Shown here: positions 13,815-26,099 of the stretch, one piece after another
Numbering within the stretch: position 1 is the stretch's first letter
Layout of the letters: each line of letters starts with the position of its first letter
DNA from: Diphasiastrum complanatum
Taxonomy: Eukaryota; Streptophyta; Lycopodiopsida; Lycopodiales; Lycopodiaceae
Length of the DNA stretch: 64,000 nucleotides
Direction of reading: 5' to 3'
Assembly (NCBI GenBank): GCA_029204225.1
Contig: CM055098.1
Location: 23,191,367-23,255,366 of the forward strand
The notes under the pieces: generated by a model
Told to the model about the DNA's origin: nothing
Seen by the model: the letters and a program-made list of their open reading frames with translations, nothing else
The model's database searches: none
Program-made: the position numbers and the translations under genes

Positions 13815-14110
13815 GTGTCATGAGATACATACGAGCCACAACGGACCTGTTCATCTGCTATAAAGACGTCGACAACTACTTCGATACATACTCACCGATG
13901 GTCAATATGGAAAGCATCTGACTACTCTGCGCTTATGCAATGAAGCACGATCTGGAAATACAGGAAGAAATCTTCATGAAGCAGCCTAAAGGATGGGAAG
14001 ACCCGAACAATCGAGAGTATGCATGTCGGCTACATCGATGTATCTATGGTCTCAAGAAGGCTTTATGAGCTTGGTACAAGAAGTTCGATAACGAACTGGC
14101 CAAAGTCGAA
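13815..14110 (+). pseudogene. Copia RNase H/RT fragment with internal deletion
   Basis: The plus strand opens with VMRYIRATTDLFICY, an RNase H-region motif. It runs directly into an RT segment (YFDTYSPMVNMES), then DLEIQ joined to EEIFMKQPKGWEDPNNREY and CRLHRCIYGLKKAL. The stretch that normally includes the AFLNG motif is missing between DLEIQ and EEIFMKQ, and there are stops at 13919 and 14066. The order RNase H then RT is reversed relative to a normal copia element. It abuts the right end of the CACTA-type remnant. Confidence 0.75.
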
Positions 14111-14640
14111 GTCACCGAAGTCATCGACATCGAAGTGATTAAGAAGGGCTCATGCAAACCATTCCCCAAAGGGGCCGATATATCAGAAGTCATCAACACC
14201 GAAATGTTGGACCTCCCAACCAAGAGTAGAATGAATAGTTGGGCAAGTCGAACTATCGAGACTCTAGCTTGACATGCGTGAAGCTTTGTACTATCACACT
14301 CAGCCACCAAAAGTAATGTTACCATAGGGACGCTAACCAATAAATTAGCATAAACCACTCTTGTAATGATTAGTTAATATATCTTGTAATCTCACCTGGT
14401 GAGACATAAGTATAGGTTAGAATTCAGAAAAGAAAGCAGAAAAAAATGCAATGCATACAATAGTATAAAGATCTGTAGAGAAGCAGATAGAACAAGGAGT
14501 GTCAGGCCAACAACGAGTGAGACACTGGCGACTTACTTTAAAACAAATAAAAAATACAAATACATTTCTATTCTTTCAACTATGATTGTTGTGTGACATC
14601 TGTTTGTCTAATTGATTGCTGCAATGTTTGTGATCGATAG
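14110..14640. other. Unassigned sequence between copia fragments
   Basis: No confident coding region. It may include the degraded 3' end or LTR of the preceding copia fragment, but no paired copy was found. Confidence 0.4.
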
Positions 14641-15208
14641 CCGAGTATCTAGAAATCACAGTATTTGAGGCTCTATTTGGTGAGAAGCCAAATCTCAAAG
14701 ATCTAAGAATATTTAGATATAATTGCTATGTTCATCAATCCTTTTATACAAGGAAGAAGGATGATGCCACCTCTATGAAAGATATATTTGTGGGCTATAG
14801 AGGAAAGAGCAAAGGATATAGAGTCTTGAATCGTATCAGTAAGAAAGTCATAGTGAGTAGGGATGTTATTTTTTATGTAAGGACAAGCCTATAAAGTGGG
14901 TGAAAGTGAGACTAACCACCTTGATGTCAAAGATCATGTTAGGATGGAGGAGGAGTTCAAAGTGATCAAGAGCTTGAGAGTCCATCTCAAGATCCAAGTA
15001 CTCCAAGAAGATCCACAAGAGCAAGGGACGAGCCATCTAGGCTCACCTACATTGACAAAGGTGATCAAAGGGAATGCACCTCATCTTTTACTTCCTATAC
15101 TTTTCTTACTTCGATGCTTGATGAACAAACTTGCTATGAAGATGTTTGAAAATCAAGAAGGTGGATGGATGCTATGCCAGTAGAGTATGGGGATCTCATG
15201 GAGAATCA
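14640..15208 (+). pseudogene. Copia integrase C-terminus to RT-start fragment
   Basis: Plus-strand translation gives TVFEALFGEKPNLKDLRIF, then KDIFVGYRGKSKGYRVLN and KVIVSRDVIFY, the conserved end of copia integrase. A low-complexity linker with SRLTYIDKGDQ and an RRWMDAM segment at the start of RT follow. Frame breaks and stops are present. It is cut at 15209 by a TGTGAAAGATTTCAAC sequence that looks like an LTR start. Confidence 0.75.
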
Positions 15209-16576
<1,368 letters not shown>

Positions 16577-16596
16577 AAGTATCAGGTCATTGCAAC

Positions 16597-17410
16597 ATGG
16601 CTATATCAAGTGGATACATGTTGGAAGGCAATGATAGGCTTGCCTCTAGCAATTATTCATTGTGGAAAGTGAGGATGGAATCACTTCTTGAGATGAATGA
16701 TGTTTTGGATATTTTTGTAGGTTTGAAGGAGAGGCCAGAAACACAACAAGAACAATTGAGGTATGACAAGAGGGCCAAAAGAGCTCAACATATGATTAAG
16801 ATGAATGTCACCAATGAACAACTCAAGGAAGTTGGTAAGTGTACTTCATCAAGGAAGGACTGGGAAGCTTTGAAGAAGCTTTATGAATCCAAGTCTACTT
16901 CTAGAGTGTTGACTCTAAGAAGACAAATCTTTCAATGTTTGCAAAAGAGTAAAGAAAGTCCAAATACTTTTGTTTTGAGAGTGAAAGCTTGGAATGATGA
17001 GTTGGCTTGCATTGATGAGAGCATTAAGGAAGGAGAGCTTGTTCAAGTTATTCTTAATGGTTTGTTGGATGCTCATGCTAACATTGTACAAAGTCTTTCT
17101 ATTCAAAGAACTTTTCCAAGTTTGATTGATCCTCAAAAGATGTTGATCAATGAAGAATATAGGCTTCAAGCAACAGGTGGATCTTCATCAATATCTCAAG
17201 TTGGAGAGGAGGCTATTTTCATCAAGGGCAAATTCAAGGGCAAAAACATAAGCAAGTGGTCTAAAGGGCAAGATCAAGGGAAGGCTTCCTCGAATGGAAA
17301 AAAGAAGATAGGTCATAGCTCAAGTGCTTCTATTGTGGCATCAAAGGACACTTTGCAAGTGAGTGTTACAAGAAGAAGAGAGATCAAGGAGACAAGCAAG
17401 GTAATCTAAC
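16597..17410 (+). pseudogene. Copia gag polyprotein
   Basis: The ATG at 16597 opens a capsid-like protein of the UBN2/DUF4219 type. An SNYSLWKVRMESLL motif lies near residue 20, then TSRKDWEALKKLYES and LTLRRQIFQCLQK, and a basic linker. The zinc knuckle CFYCGIKGHFASEC is present only in another frame from about 17325, so a one-base frame change just upstream breaks gag from protease. The structural role would be assembly of the virus-like particle that packages element RNA. It is closely related to the gag at 36512 and more distantly to those at 21000 and 25800. Confidence 0.85.
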
Positions 17411-17915
17411 TCTTGATGAGGATGGATTGGATGGTCAAAATACAAATCATGATACTTTTGTGATGTCTTCATGTATGCTTGCTAATGATGGAGATCTAGA
17501 TCCATGGTGGATTGAGAGTGGAGCAAGTTCACACATCACTTTTCACAAAGAGTACCTCACTTCTTTGTTGGCATATGGAGATGACAAGAGGGTGATCTAC
17601 ATGGCCAATGATGGTGAGTGTGCAATCAAAGGGATTGGCACAATTCCTATTTCTCTCTCTACAAATAGGAATGTTCATTTGGAGAAAGTTGTGTTGATTC
17701 TATCTATTACCAAGAATGAAATCAATGTGAGTCAATTGCTAAGTAAAGGTCTCAAAGTTAAGTTTGATGGAGATGCTTGTATGATCAAAAGGAAGGATAT
17801 CTTGATTGCAAAGGGTAAAAGTCAAGGGAAATTGTTCAAACTAGATGCTTGTGTTAATGCTAACCAAGTTGGATGTGTTGGAAATCAAGCCCACAGTTGT
17901 CTCCTTTGTGAATGA
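17410..17915 (+). pseudogene. Copia protease/pre-integrase fragment with altered active site
   Basis: Frame 17427-17915 carries WWIESGASSHIT, where copia proteases have an aspartate (D-S-G-A). The catalytic Asp codon is replaced by Glu at 17514-17516. Conserved downstream motifs (YMANDGECAIKGIGTI, then NVSQLLSKGLKVKFD and GKLFKLD) follow the normal order. The coding region stops at 17915 and no integrase, RT or RNase H follows, so the element is truncated here. Confidence 0.85.
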
Positions 17916-18290
17916 CTAATTTCTATTTCATGCTTCTTTCTGCACATTTATTGATCATTGATCTAGGGTCAGCTGAAACAAACTTTGGTTCTACATCTGC
18001 TCATCTGATACTTGCAGGAATCACAAACTTAGACAACCAATTTATTTGAAGAATGTTTACAACGGGCTTCCGGCTGATCTCCAGCAAAGGGTAACCAATC
18101 CTATCATAATTTCAAGTTCAGATGTCAAGTTCAATAATTGGAAGTCATTGAAGACTTGGCCATCTTCAAGGACTTCCACGAAATTAGCATTTAAAAACAA
18201 GTCTGCAGAAATACATTACTTTCGTGACAGTCTGCAAAGATACTAAGTGTCGCAACAGTCTGCAAAAATGAACTATGTTTTCACAGCTTC
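17916..18290. other. Unassigned sequence
   Basis: No gene recognised. It includes repeated GTCTGCAAA strings (near 18200-18270) leading into the hairpin array. Confidence 0.4.
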
Positions 18291-18620
18291 GTCTTTTTCG
18301 CATTTCTTTGAAATGCGACAACTAGGCACAGTTCAAAGTTCAACTATTTTTAACACCTTCGGCTTTTTCACAAAAAGGCGAAGAGAGAGAAATTTCCCGA
18401 AGGTCGTCAACTTTCAAGAGTTGAACTGTTTTAGGCCACCTTCGGGTTTTTCGCAAAAACCCGAAGAGAGAGAAACAGCAAAGGTCGTCTATTTTGAACA
18501 AGGAACGTTCCCAGCCACTTCCCGAAATTTGCAAAGTGAGAGAAAACCACTTCACGTAAAATGCAAAGTGAGAGAATTTGCGACGTCCTTGTCCGCATCA
18601 ACATTCCTAATTCGTTGACA
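18290..18620. repeat. Array of hairpin-bearing ~80-bp units
   Basis: Three strong small hairpins occur in a row. TCGCATTT/AAATGCGA lies at 18298-18318. CTTCGGCTTTTT/AAAAAGGCGAAG with a 3-base loop lies at 18357-18383. CTTCGGGTTTTT/AAAAACCCGAAG, 12 perfect pairs with a CGC loop, lies at 18440-18466. The last two are followed by GAGAGAGAAA and then AAGGTCGTC, which shows that they are diverged copies of an ~80-bp unit. Weaker units continue to about 18580. Open frames across it show no recognisable domain. Confidence 0.75.
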
Positions 18621-18685
18621 GTATACACTACGTAGAGTTGTCACAAAAACCATATACTTCCAAGTACAATGGCTTACCTAATTAG

Positions 18686-19422
18686 TGTTGAATTCAACAC
18701 GTGTGGATTGTCCACAACATGTACTTGTGATCTCCTAAGGTGTGTAGATGCACCAAGATCAAGACTAGATTGAGATTCAAGATCAATCTTAGATCCTATG
18801 GCAAAAACACACTACTACTTGCATTCAATCACTTCCAACTCTCACTCACACGTGTGGGAAGTATTCAAAAAATAATCTAAGTAAAAACAAGCTGCTCTCC
18901 TCAGGTAGAGAGAGAAAAAGCATCATGAGCTCTCGAGTAGAGAGAGAAAGCTAGAAATCCAATAACACTCAAAATCCATATAATCACCAAATCAATTAGC
19001 TTCAAAATGAGGAGTACAATGATACTAGTAGATCCACGAGCTACCACTATGCTTAACTATGATTGGACCATACTTTGTCACCTCTTAATCCTATTGGACC
19101 ATTGATCCATGCACCTCTTAGTTCTATTGGACTATATTCAAGCACACCTCAATTTCCTATTGGACCTCACATGGTTCTACCTCTAAACCCTATTGGACCT
19201 CTTGGAATTCATCAAACAAAAGCATTACATTTGTCTACACTCTAATTGGCACAAGGTTAGCCTGTTACTCTATTTTGGCTCAATAGTGGCATTACAAGTG
19301 GAAATGCATAATTTGCCATCTATGCCAAATTTATTCCTATCAACATCCTGCACCTAGATGCTTGATGTAAAAAACATGAGACCTCTATATCTAACATAGA
19401 TAATCTTTTCCAATTCTTCACA
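18686..19422 (-). repeat. 3' LTR (737 bp) of the 18.7-23.2 kb copia
   Basis: Pairs with 22496-23226. It contains CACACGTGTG motifs and tandem CCTATTGGACC units (about 19080-19200; AGGTCCAATAGG on the element strand). It carries a 9-bp ATTGGACCA-type insertion near 19058 relative to the other LTR. Confidence 0.93.
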
Positions 19423-19440
19423 CTCCTCCTAAAAAATTAT

Positions 19441-20335
19441 CTATGAAGATTTGAACATTGATCTTGATATAACTCCAAGATTAGATCTATGCTTGATGAA
19501 AGCACTTTTGCTCAAAAGCTTGGTGAGTAGATCGGCAATACAAGAGGACGAGTTGACATGCTCCAGATAGACTTCTCCTCCAATAAGCTTTTCTCTCACA
19601 AAATGGTCTGCCACTTCTATGTGCTTGTTTCTTGCATGAAATATGGGATTGTTGGCAAGAGCTTGGGCCAAGATGTTATCACACTTGATCATTGGTAGAT
19701 CATCTTCCTTGATGCACTTTAGCTCCATTAATAACCTCTTGATCCAAAGCACCTCTTTGGTAGTTGTAGTGAGTGTACTCGGCCTCACATGAAGAGAGAG
19801 ATATAGTATCTTGCTTTTTGGAAAGTCAAGATATTAGATTGCCTCCAAGAAAGATAGTGTATGCACTAATAGACTTTCGATCCATCTTGTCACTTGCAAA
19901 GTCCGAATCCGAGTAGCCAACAATGAATAGATCTTCACTTTTATAGAGTAGACCATAATCACAAGATGAAGATACATATCTTAGAGTCCTCTTGGCCATC
20001 TTCCAATGATGGATCTTAGGATCTTGCATAAATTGACTCAATTTGTGCACACAAAAACTTAGATCGGGCCTAGTAATGGTAAGCCAAATCAAGGAGCCTA
20101 CAAGACTCCTAAAAAGTGTGATGTCCTCAAAGGATCTTTCATCACCTTTATTAGGATCTTTTACAATTTGCTCCATTGGAGTATCTATGCTCTTAGAATT
20201 TTCCATATGGAATTTTTCCAACATAGAGTGAGCATATCCAGATTGGCATATCAAGACATGATTTTCATAAAAATCAATTTCTAGGCCTAGGATGTAATGT
20301 ATCTCTCCTAGATCTTGCATTTTAAACTCACGTCC
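19441..20335 (-). pseudogene. Copia RT C-terminus and RNase H
   Basis: The minus strand starts with KMQDLGEIHYILGLEIDF (after the missing RT catalytic block) and continues through SLIWLTITRPDLSFCVHKLS and HHWKMAKRTLRYVSSS to the RNase H motif GYSDSDFASDKMDRKS. A frame break near 19800 precedes TTTTKEVLWIKRLLMELK and HARNKHIEVADHFVREK. The YVDD active-site region is absent. It joins directly to a pre-integrase segment at about 20340. Confidence 0.85.
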
Positions 20336-20900
20336 AAGTGCTAGCTTAGTTTCATCAAGTAGCTTGATACAACTTCCACAAATCCCAACCTCCTATGCCA
20401 TAATTCCTCCATAGAGAGCTTGTTCACAAGAGCAACATTACAAGCCTTCACATACTCATTTGGATCTAGTTTATAGATGCCACCAAATCTAGATCCTAAT
20501 GCAAGTATCTCATCATTCTTCTTGATAGTGCAAGTATCAACATTGAATTTTACATCAAGGCCATTATCAATCAATTGGCCAACACTAATAAGATTCTTGG
20601 TAAGCTTACGTACATAAAGAACTATAGAGAGAGAAAGAACTTTAGAGGATGCAAGCTTCAAGGGAATGTTCCCTATCCCTTCAATAGGACATTCAAAATC
20701 ATTTGCAGTGTATATTCATTTCTTGACTCCATCATAAGGTGCAATAGAAGAGAAAGAGTCCTTGGAGCTATACATATGTGAAGAGGCTCCGCTATCAATA
20801 TACCATAGGTTGTCCTTCTTGAAAGGAGTAGATGAGAAACTAGAGACCATAAGAGATCCCTCTCCATCACTTGCAATAGTGTCTTCCTTCTCATTGGTTA
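20336..20900 (-). pseudogene. Copia protease/pre-integrase segment
   Basis: The minus strand has a YIDSGASSHMYS-type protease motif near 20790-20820, then LASSKVLSLSIVLYVRKLTK, NLISVGQLIDNGLDVKFN and LSMEELWHRRLGF, the usual pre-integrase motif. Instead of the integrase zinc finger and core, the sequence jumps to RT at about 20340. Frame breaks are present. Confidence 0.8.
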
Positions 20901-21753
20901 TGTTGGCTTGCTTGAGTTGATTCTTCTTCTTGAAGCAATTGGTGGCATAATGACCTTTCTAGCCACAATAAAAGCACTTGATCTTCTTCTTCTTGAGCTT
21001 GGATGATGAAGCATTAGAGGAATCATCTTCCTCCTCATCTTTGTCTTTGGATTTGACTTTGTCCTTGCTTGAGGATTGTTGATGTTGGTTCTTGCTCCTC
21101 CCTTTGTGCTTATCCTTGGCAAAGAGAGCTTTGCCATCATTATGAGTGAGAGAAAGCTTGTCCATCCTCAAGAGCTTGTACTCTTGTCTTGATTCTTCTG
21201 AAATTAGCACACTTTGGAGAGCCTCCAAACTTGGTAGCTCCTCCTTAATGGCATAGGATTGGACAAGGTTATCAAATTCACTTCTCAAGCCATTGAGAAT
21301 GACTTGAACTAGCTCATTTTGATTGATGGAATCACCAATACAAGCAAGTTCTCCATGAATATCTTTTACTCTCAAAACATAACTAGATGCACTCTCATCA
21401 CTCTTTTGGCTACTTTGAAAGATTTGATTCCTAAGAGTGAGAAGCCTAGAGGTATTCTTAGCCTCATAGATAGTCTTGAGACAATCCCAAGCTTCTTTGG
21501 CTATTGTACAAGTACCTATCTCCCTCAATATCTCATTAGAGACATTCATCTTAATGTAATGGAGAGCCATCCTAGCTCTCTTTTTGTATTTTTGAACCTC
21601 TTGAAGAACTTGTGGTTCTTCTTCAAGGCCAAGAACTATGTCCATCACGTCTTGAAGGATCAAGATGGACTAAATCCTCATTTTCCAAATTGAATAGTTT
21701 GAAGTGGACAATCTTACACTTGGTTTCAACAAGGATGAACCCATTGAAGACAT
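20900..21753 (-). pseudogene. Copia gag with one early stop
   Basis: The ATG at 21753 opens MSSMGS, followed by STSNYSIWKMRI and then a TAG. The frame resumes as ILQDVMDIVLGLEEEPQVLQ. Downstream are AWDCLKTIYEAKNTSRLLTL, a lysine/serine-rich linker, and the zinc knuckle start KCFYCG near 20959, where the frame shifts. It is the capsid-like UBN2 family, as in the other copia copies here. Confidence 0.85.
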
Positions 21754-22483
21754 TTGAAGTGAAGAAAACTCAAATGATGAACAATAAATGTTGCTATCTC
21801 CAATAATAGAGTACTATCTCCTCCTATGAAAGATCTTGCAACTATTTGTGAATTGATTCTCACTAGCTACACAAATCTCCCTAAAACAAGATCTATTTCA
21901 CATCAAATGATGGAGTATAGGAAAAGTTAGGATCAAACACTCTTAGCACGTGTGAAGTACACTAATAAACCAAATTTGACTCAAATACAATGATATTGCA
22001 TGAAACAAAATGGCTAAGATCTCAAAACAGTGCCTAGATCACAAATAGATGAGATTGGTAAGCATACAACTGTGATTTTGGATCAACCAAGCAATCTCTT
22101 GACCAAAGCAAATGTGTCCACCCAGGTCTAGGTGCCCTACCTAACTCTCTTCAAAAGCTTATAACTTTTGATTGGCTCAACCAAATGGAATGAAACTGAT
22201 TGCATCAGAAACTAGACAAAAATAGCTTCAAAACAAGCTATCAAGCAAGATAAATGGATCAAGCATGAGAGAGAACTTTCAAACTAAAATTGGATGTTCC
22301 TCACACATGTCTGAGCAGTTGATTCCATACAGTACCAGGTCAGATCCAATCAATGTCCTTTTGATCTCTTTTGATCCAAGATTAAACAAGATAGCTAGGA
22401 AAATGGGCCTTGACAATTTCTAGCTCAAGATTGATGAAAAGTTTTCACTTAGATGGATCAAAATGCATGGTAACCTTAGGTAG

Positions 22484-22495
22484 GCTCTGATACAA
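22484..22495 (-). promoter_or_regulatory. Primer-binding site (variant)
   Basis: Minus strand TTGTATCAGAGC, one base different from TGGTATCAGAGC at the second position, directly next to the 5' LTR. Confidence 0.85.
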
Positions 22496-23226
22496 TGTTG
22501 AATTCAACAGGTGTGGACTGTCCACAACATGTACTTGTGATCTCCTAAGGTGTGTAGATGCACCAAGATTAAGACTAGATTGAGATTCAAGATCAATCTT
22601 AGATCCTATGGCAAAAACACACTACTACATGCATTCAATCACTTCCAACTCTCACTCACACGTGTGGGAAGTATTCAAAAAATAATCTAAGTAGAAACAA
22701 GCTGCTCTCCTTGAGTAGAGAGAGAAAAAGCATCATGAGCTCTCGAGTAGAGAGAGAAAGCTAGAAATCCAATAACACTCAAAATTCATATAATCACCAA
22801 ATCAATTCGCTTCAAAATGAGGAGTACAATGATACTAGTAGATCCACGAGCTACCACTATGCTTAACTATGACATACTTTGTCACCTCTTAATCCTATTG
22901 GACCATTGATCCATGCACCTCTTAATTCTATTGGACTATATTCAAGCAGACCTCAATTTCCTATTGGACCTCACATGGTTCCACCTCTAAATCCTATTGG
23001 ACCTCTTGGAATTCATCAAACAAAAGCATTACACTTGTCTACACTCTAATTGGCATGAGTTTAGCCTCTTACTCTATTTTGGCTCAATAGTGGCATTACA
23101 AGTGGAAATGCATAATTTGCCATCTATGCCAAATTTGTTCCTATCAACATCTTACACCTAGATGCTTGATGTAAAAAACATGAGACCCCTATGTCTAACA
23201 TAGATAATCTTTTCCAATTCTTCACA
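22496..23226 (-). repeat. 5' LTR (731 bp) of the 18.7-23.2 kb copia
   Basis: Starts TGTTGAATTCAACAGG and ends TTCTTCACA on the plus strand. It pairs with 18686-19422 and is followed by the ATTAG duplication. Confidence 0.93.
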
Positions 23227-23379
23227 ATTAGGTGACAAACATTTAATGTAGTTAATACATGGATGCAATTTATAAATAGATCATCCCAGCATAGATTACT
23301 TGAAACACTCCGTCCATGAGATGAATGATTTTGAGCCTCCCAGTTATGTCGTCATTCTGGTTGTAACTATCATTGTTGT

Positions 23380-24235
23380 TGATAAATTTTACAGTTTTTA
23401 GGACAATAATGATTGTACTTTACAATCATAGAGAGTTATTGGTTGCTTAATCAATGAATCTATCAAGTTCTACACATTAGATCTTGATCTAGATTCACTA
23501 CACTTGGATTTAAGCAAGAGCAATGGATCAACACATCATTTTTTAGTGAGAGCGGCTTCACACGTGTGGAGTACTGTCCACTGTACGGCCTGCACCTGAA
23601 ACAACAAGTACAATGATACTAGATAGCAATCATGCATAAAAATCACAAGACAAATGACTAGAAATCTCACAAAAGTGTAGAGTGCAAAAGTCTCATCAAT
23701 TTTCTTAGCAAAATGATGATCCTTTTATGGATCAAGTACATCCATGAGTCTGGTACAGTCCAGCAGGCCTTCACACGTGTGAAGAGTGCCACATCACTCA
23801 TATCTATCCATTTGATCCATCCTTGATCCTTATCCAATAGTTGACCTTCTAGAATATGACTAAAATCCAAAAAGCTAGTCTCCTAGAATATAGGAATATT
23901 CCCTACAAAATAGGATCTAAGGAAAATGGTCAACTCTTATCTTCTAGTACTCTATACACACATGTGAACATCCACTTGCCATGTGGGAGCATTTACTCAT
24001 GCACATGCAAGCTAATTTGTAGGTGACTAGTCAACTTGACTAAAAACTAGTCATTTCATGTTCACACTAACTAGAATGATACAAAATCAATTTGGATATA
24101 TACAAACATGAAAAGTACATCCTTTCACACATGGGAACATGCTCCACACGTGTGAAATCATATCATCAACATATTCTAATGTTTGATCAATATTTACATG
24201 AACCAATGTCAAGTGAGAAGTGACAATTTTCAACA
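23380..24235 (-). repeat. 3' LTR (856 bp) of the 23.4-27.5 kb copia
   Basis: Starts TGATAAATTTTACAG and ends GACAATTTTCAACA on the plus strand. It contains at least three CACACGTGTG palindromes (about 23559, 23771 and 24143). It is nearly identical to 26683-27544. Confidence 0.95.
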
Positions 24236-24248
24236 CTCCTCCTCACTT

Positions 24249-25475
24249 CTAACTTGGCAAATCTAGTGTACATCTATCTACAATTCCAAGAGCATATCTT
24301 AACTTAAAAAATGGATCTTTGGACAATGGTTTGGTTAAGATATCAGCTATGCATTCGGATGATGGTACATGATGTAGTTGCACTTCCTTGGATTGTACCT
24401 TCTCCCTCACAAAGTGGTGAGCTATCTCAATATGCTTTGTTCTAGCATGGAAGATAGGATTTGAAGCAATTTGTTGAGAAGCTTGATTGTCACAAAATAT
24501 GTAAGGGATCTCCTCGGCCTCTAGCACATGTAGTTCCATCAAGAGTCTTCTTAGCCATAAGAGCTCTTTGGTTGTTGAAGTCAATGCCTTGTACTCGGCT
24601 TCACAAGAAGATAGTGAGATTGTATCTTGCTTTTTGGAAAGCCAAGATATCACTCCTCCACAAAGAAATGTTGCAAATGCACTAATGGACTTCCTATCCA
24701 TCTTGTCACCTGCAAAATCTGAATCCGAGTAGGCTCTCAAGTGCAAGTTAGATCCTTCATAAAGTATACCAAAAAATCTAGTACTAGAAACATATCTAAG
24801 TACTCTCTTGGCACTTTTCCAATGATGAATTAAAGGAGCTTGCATACTTTGACTCAACTTGCTTACACAAAAACTTAAGTCAGGTCTAGTGATGGTTAAA
24901 TAGATTAGAGAGCCTATAAGCTTCCTAAAGAGAGTGATGTCCTCAAAGGATGCTTCATCACCTTCATTAGTTGCTTTCACAACATGCTCCATAGGGGTGT
25001 CAATCCCCTTACAATCTTTCATACCAAATCTTTCAAGAATGGAAGTAGCATACTTAGATTGACTTATGAAAGTACAATTGCTACTTCTAGACACTTCTAT
25101 CCCAAGTATAAACTTTAGGAAGCCTAGATCTACCATCTTGAACTCACTAGATAAGTCAACTTTTACTTTGCCTATGCCATCATCATCATTTCCTGTCATA
25201 ATGATGTCATCAACATAAAGAACCAAAATGATGATCTTTCCTTCATTACATTTGAAATATAAAGAAGGTTCATAAGCACTTAGTACAAAGCCAAGGGAAT
25301 AGAGAAAATCATGCAACCTAGAGTACCAAGCTCTAGGTGCTTGCTTCAAGCCATATAGGCTCTTCCTTAAGTAGCACACCTTTTGCTCCTCACCAATCTT
25401 GATGAAGCCCTCGGGTTGCATCATGTAGATTTCCTCTTCTAAGAAGCCATTCAAGAAGGTTAGCTTTCTCCTCTC
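24249..25475 (-). CDS. Copia RT C-terminal half and RNase H, open frame
   Basis: A single uninterrupted frame. It starts at [18 protein letters not shown] and includes [20 protein letters not shown], the catalytic YVDDI (VLYVDDIIMTGND), and HHWKSAKRVLRYVSS. RNase H motifs are AYSDSDFAGDKMDRKS, SLSSCEAEY and FCDNQASQQIASNP, and the frame ends at a normal C-terminus near the polypurine tract. The activity in an intact element is RNA-dependent DNA synthesis and removal of the RNA strand. The N-terminal RT part (the TFSPV region with the first catalytic Asp) is deleted. The frame upstream of about 25475 is out-of-frame gag sequence, so the apparent N-terminus is artificial. Confidence 0.88.
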   Translation of the reverse strand, partial: ERRKLTFLNGFLEEEIYMMQPEGFIKIGEEQKVCYLRKSLYGLKQAPRAWYSRLHDFLYSLGFVLSAYEPSLYFKCNEGKIIILVLYVDDIIMTGNDDDGIGKVKVDLSSEFKMVDLGFLKFILGIEVSRSSNCTFISQSKYATSILERFGMKDCKGIDTPMEHVVKATNEGDEASFEDITLFRKLIGSLIYLTITRPDLSFCVSKLSQSMQAPLIHHWKSAKRVLRYVSSTRFFGILYEGSNLHLRAYSDSDFAGDKMDRKSISAFATFLCGGVISWLSKKQDTISLSSCEAEYKALTSTTKELLWLRRLLMELHVLEAEEIPYIFCDNQASQQIASNPIFHARTKHIEIAHHFVREKVQSKEVQLHHVPSSECIADILTKPLSKDPFFKLRYALGIVDRCTLDLPS

Positions 25476-26088
25476 CTCCATTAAGTGACATGCTATCCAT
25501 TCTTGTCTTGAGGTGTAGAAGCCTACTCTCCTCGGCCACAAGAACATTGTGCAACTTTTCAATGGATGGAAGAGAGTCTTGAATGGCAAATGATTGGACT
25601 AAGTTGGTAAACTCATCACTTAGACCATTCAAAATGATTTGTACTAGTTCTTGATCTTGGATCTTCTCTCCTATTGCACTTAACTCCTTGTTAAGAGATT
25701 TGATCCTAAGAACATACTCTTGTCCACTCTCTCCACTTCCTTTCATGCTTTGGAAAACTTGATTTCTTAGCATGAGGATTCTTGAAGTATTGTTGGATTC
25801 ATAAATGCTCTTTAATGAATCCCAAGCCTCTTTGGATGAGGTACAAGAAGACACCTCTTTCAAGAGGTCATTGCATACATTTAACTTTATGCAATGTAGA
25901 GCTAATCTTGCTCTCTTCTTGTATTTGGCTTGTTCTTGGGGAGTTTGAGGCTCTTCCTCTACTCCTTGAACTATGTCATATAGATCATGGATCACTAGGA
26001 GTGATTCCATTCTCACTTTCCAAATGGAATAATTTGTGGAAGTGAGTCTCTCACTTGGTTCCATCAAATATCCACCCATGGATGACAT
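25475..26088 (-). CDS. Copia gag, truncated and joined to RT
   Basis: The ATG at 26088 opens MSSMGGYLMEPSERL, then STNYSIWKVRMESLLVIHDL, EAWDSLKSIYESNNTSRIL and VQIILNGLSDEFTNLVQSF. It runs uninterrupted through the UBN2 capsid-like domain to MDSMSLNGGEEKAN, where the sequence switches to RT (FLNGFLEE) in another frame at about 25470. The nucleocapsid zinc knuckle is lost with the deletion. The frame is free of stops, which fits the recent insertion date implied by the LTRs. Confidence 0.88.
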
Positions 26089-26099
26089 TTTAGAATGAA

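Larger units (their letters stand above)
18686..23226 (-). mobile_element. Bounded, internally deleted copia element
   Basis: Complete boundaries: 3' LTR at 18686-19422, 5' LTR at 22496-23226, flanked by the perfect 5-bp duplication ATTAG (18681-18685 and 23227-23231). A primer-site variant (GCTCTGATACAA on the plus strand, 22484-22495) and a purine-rich tract (minus strand AGGAGGAG, next to 19423) are in place. Inside are gag, a protease/pre-integrase piece, and the C-terminal half of RT with RNase H. The integrase core and the RT catalytic half are deleted, so the copy is not autonomous. The LTRs differ at roughly two dozen positions by eye. Confidence 0.95.
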
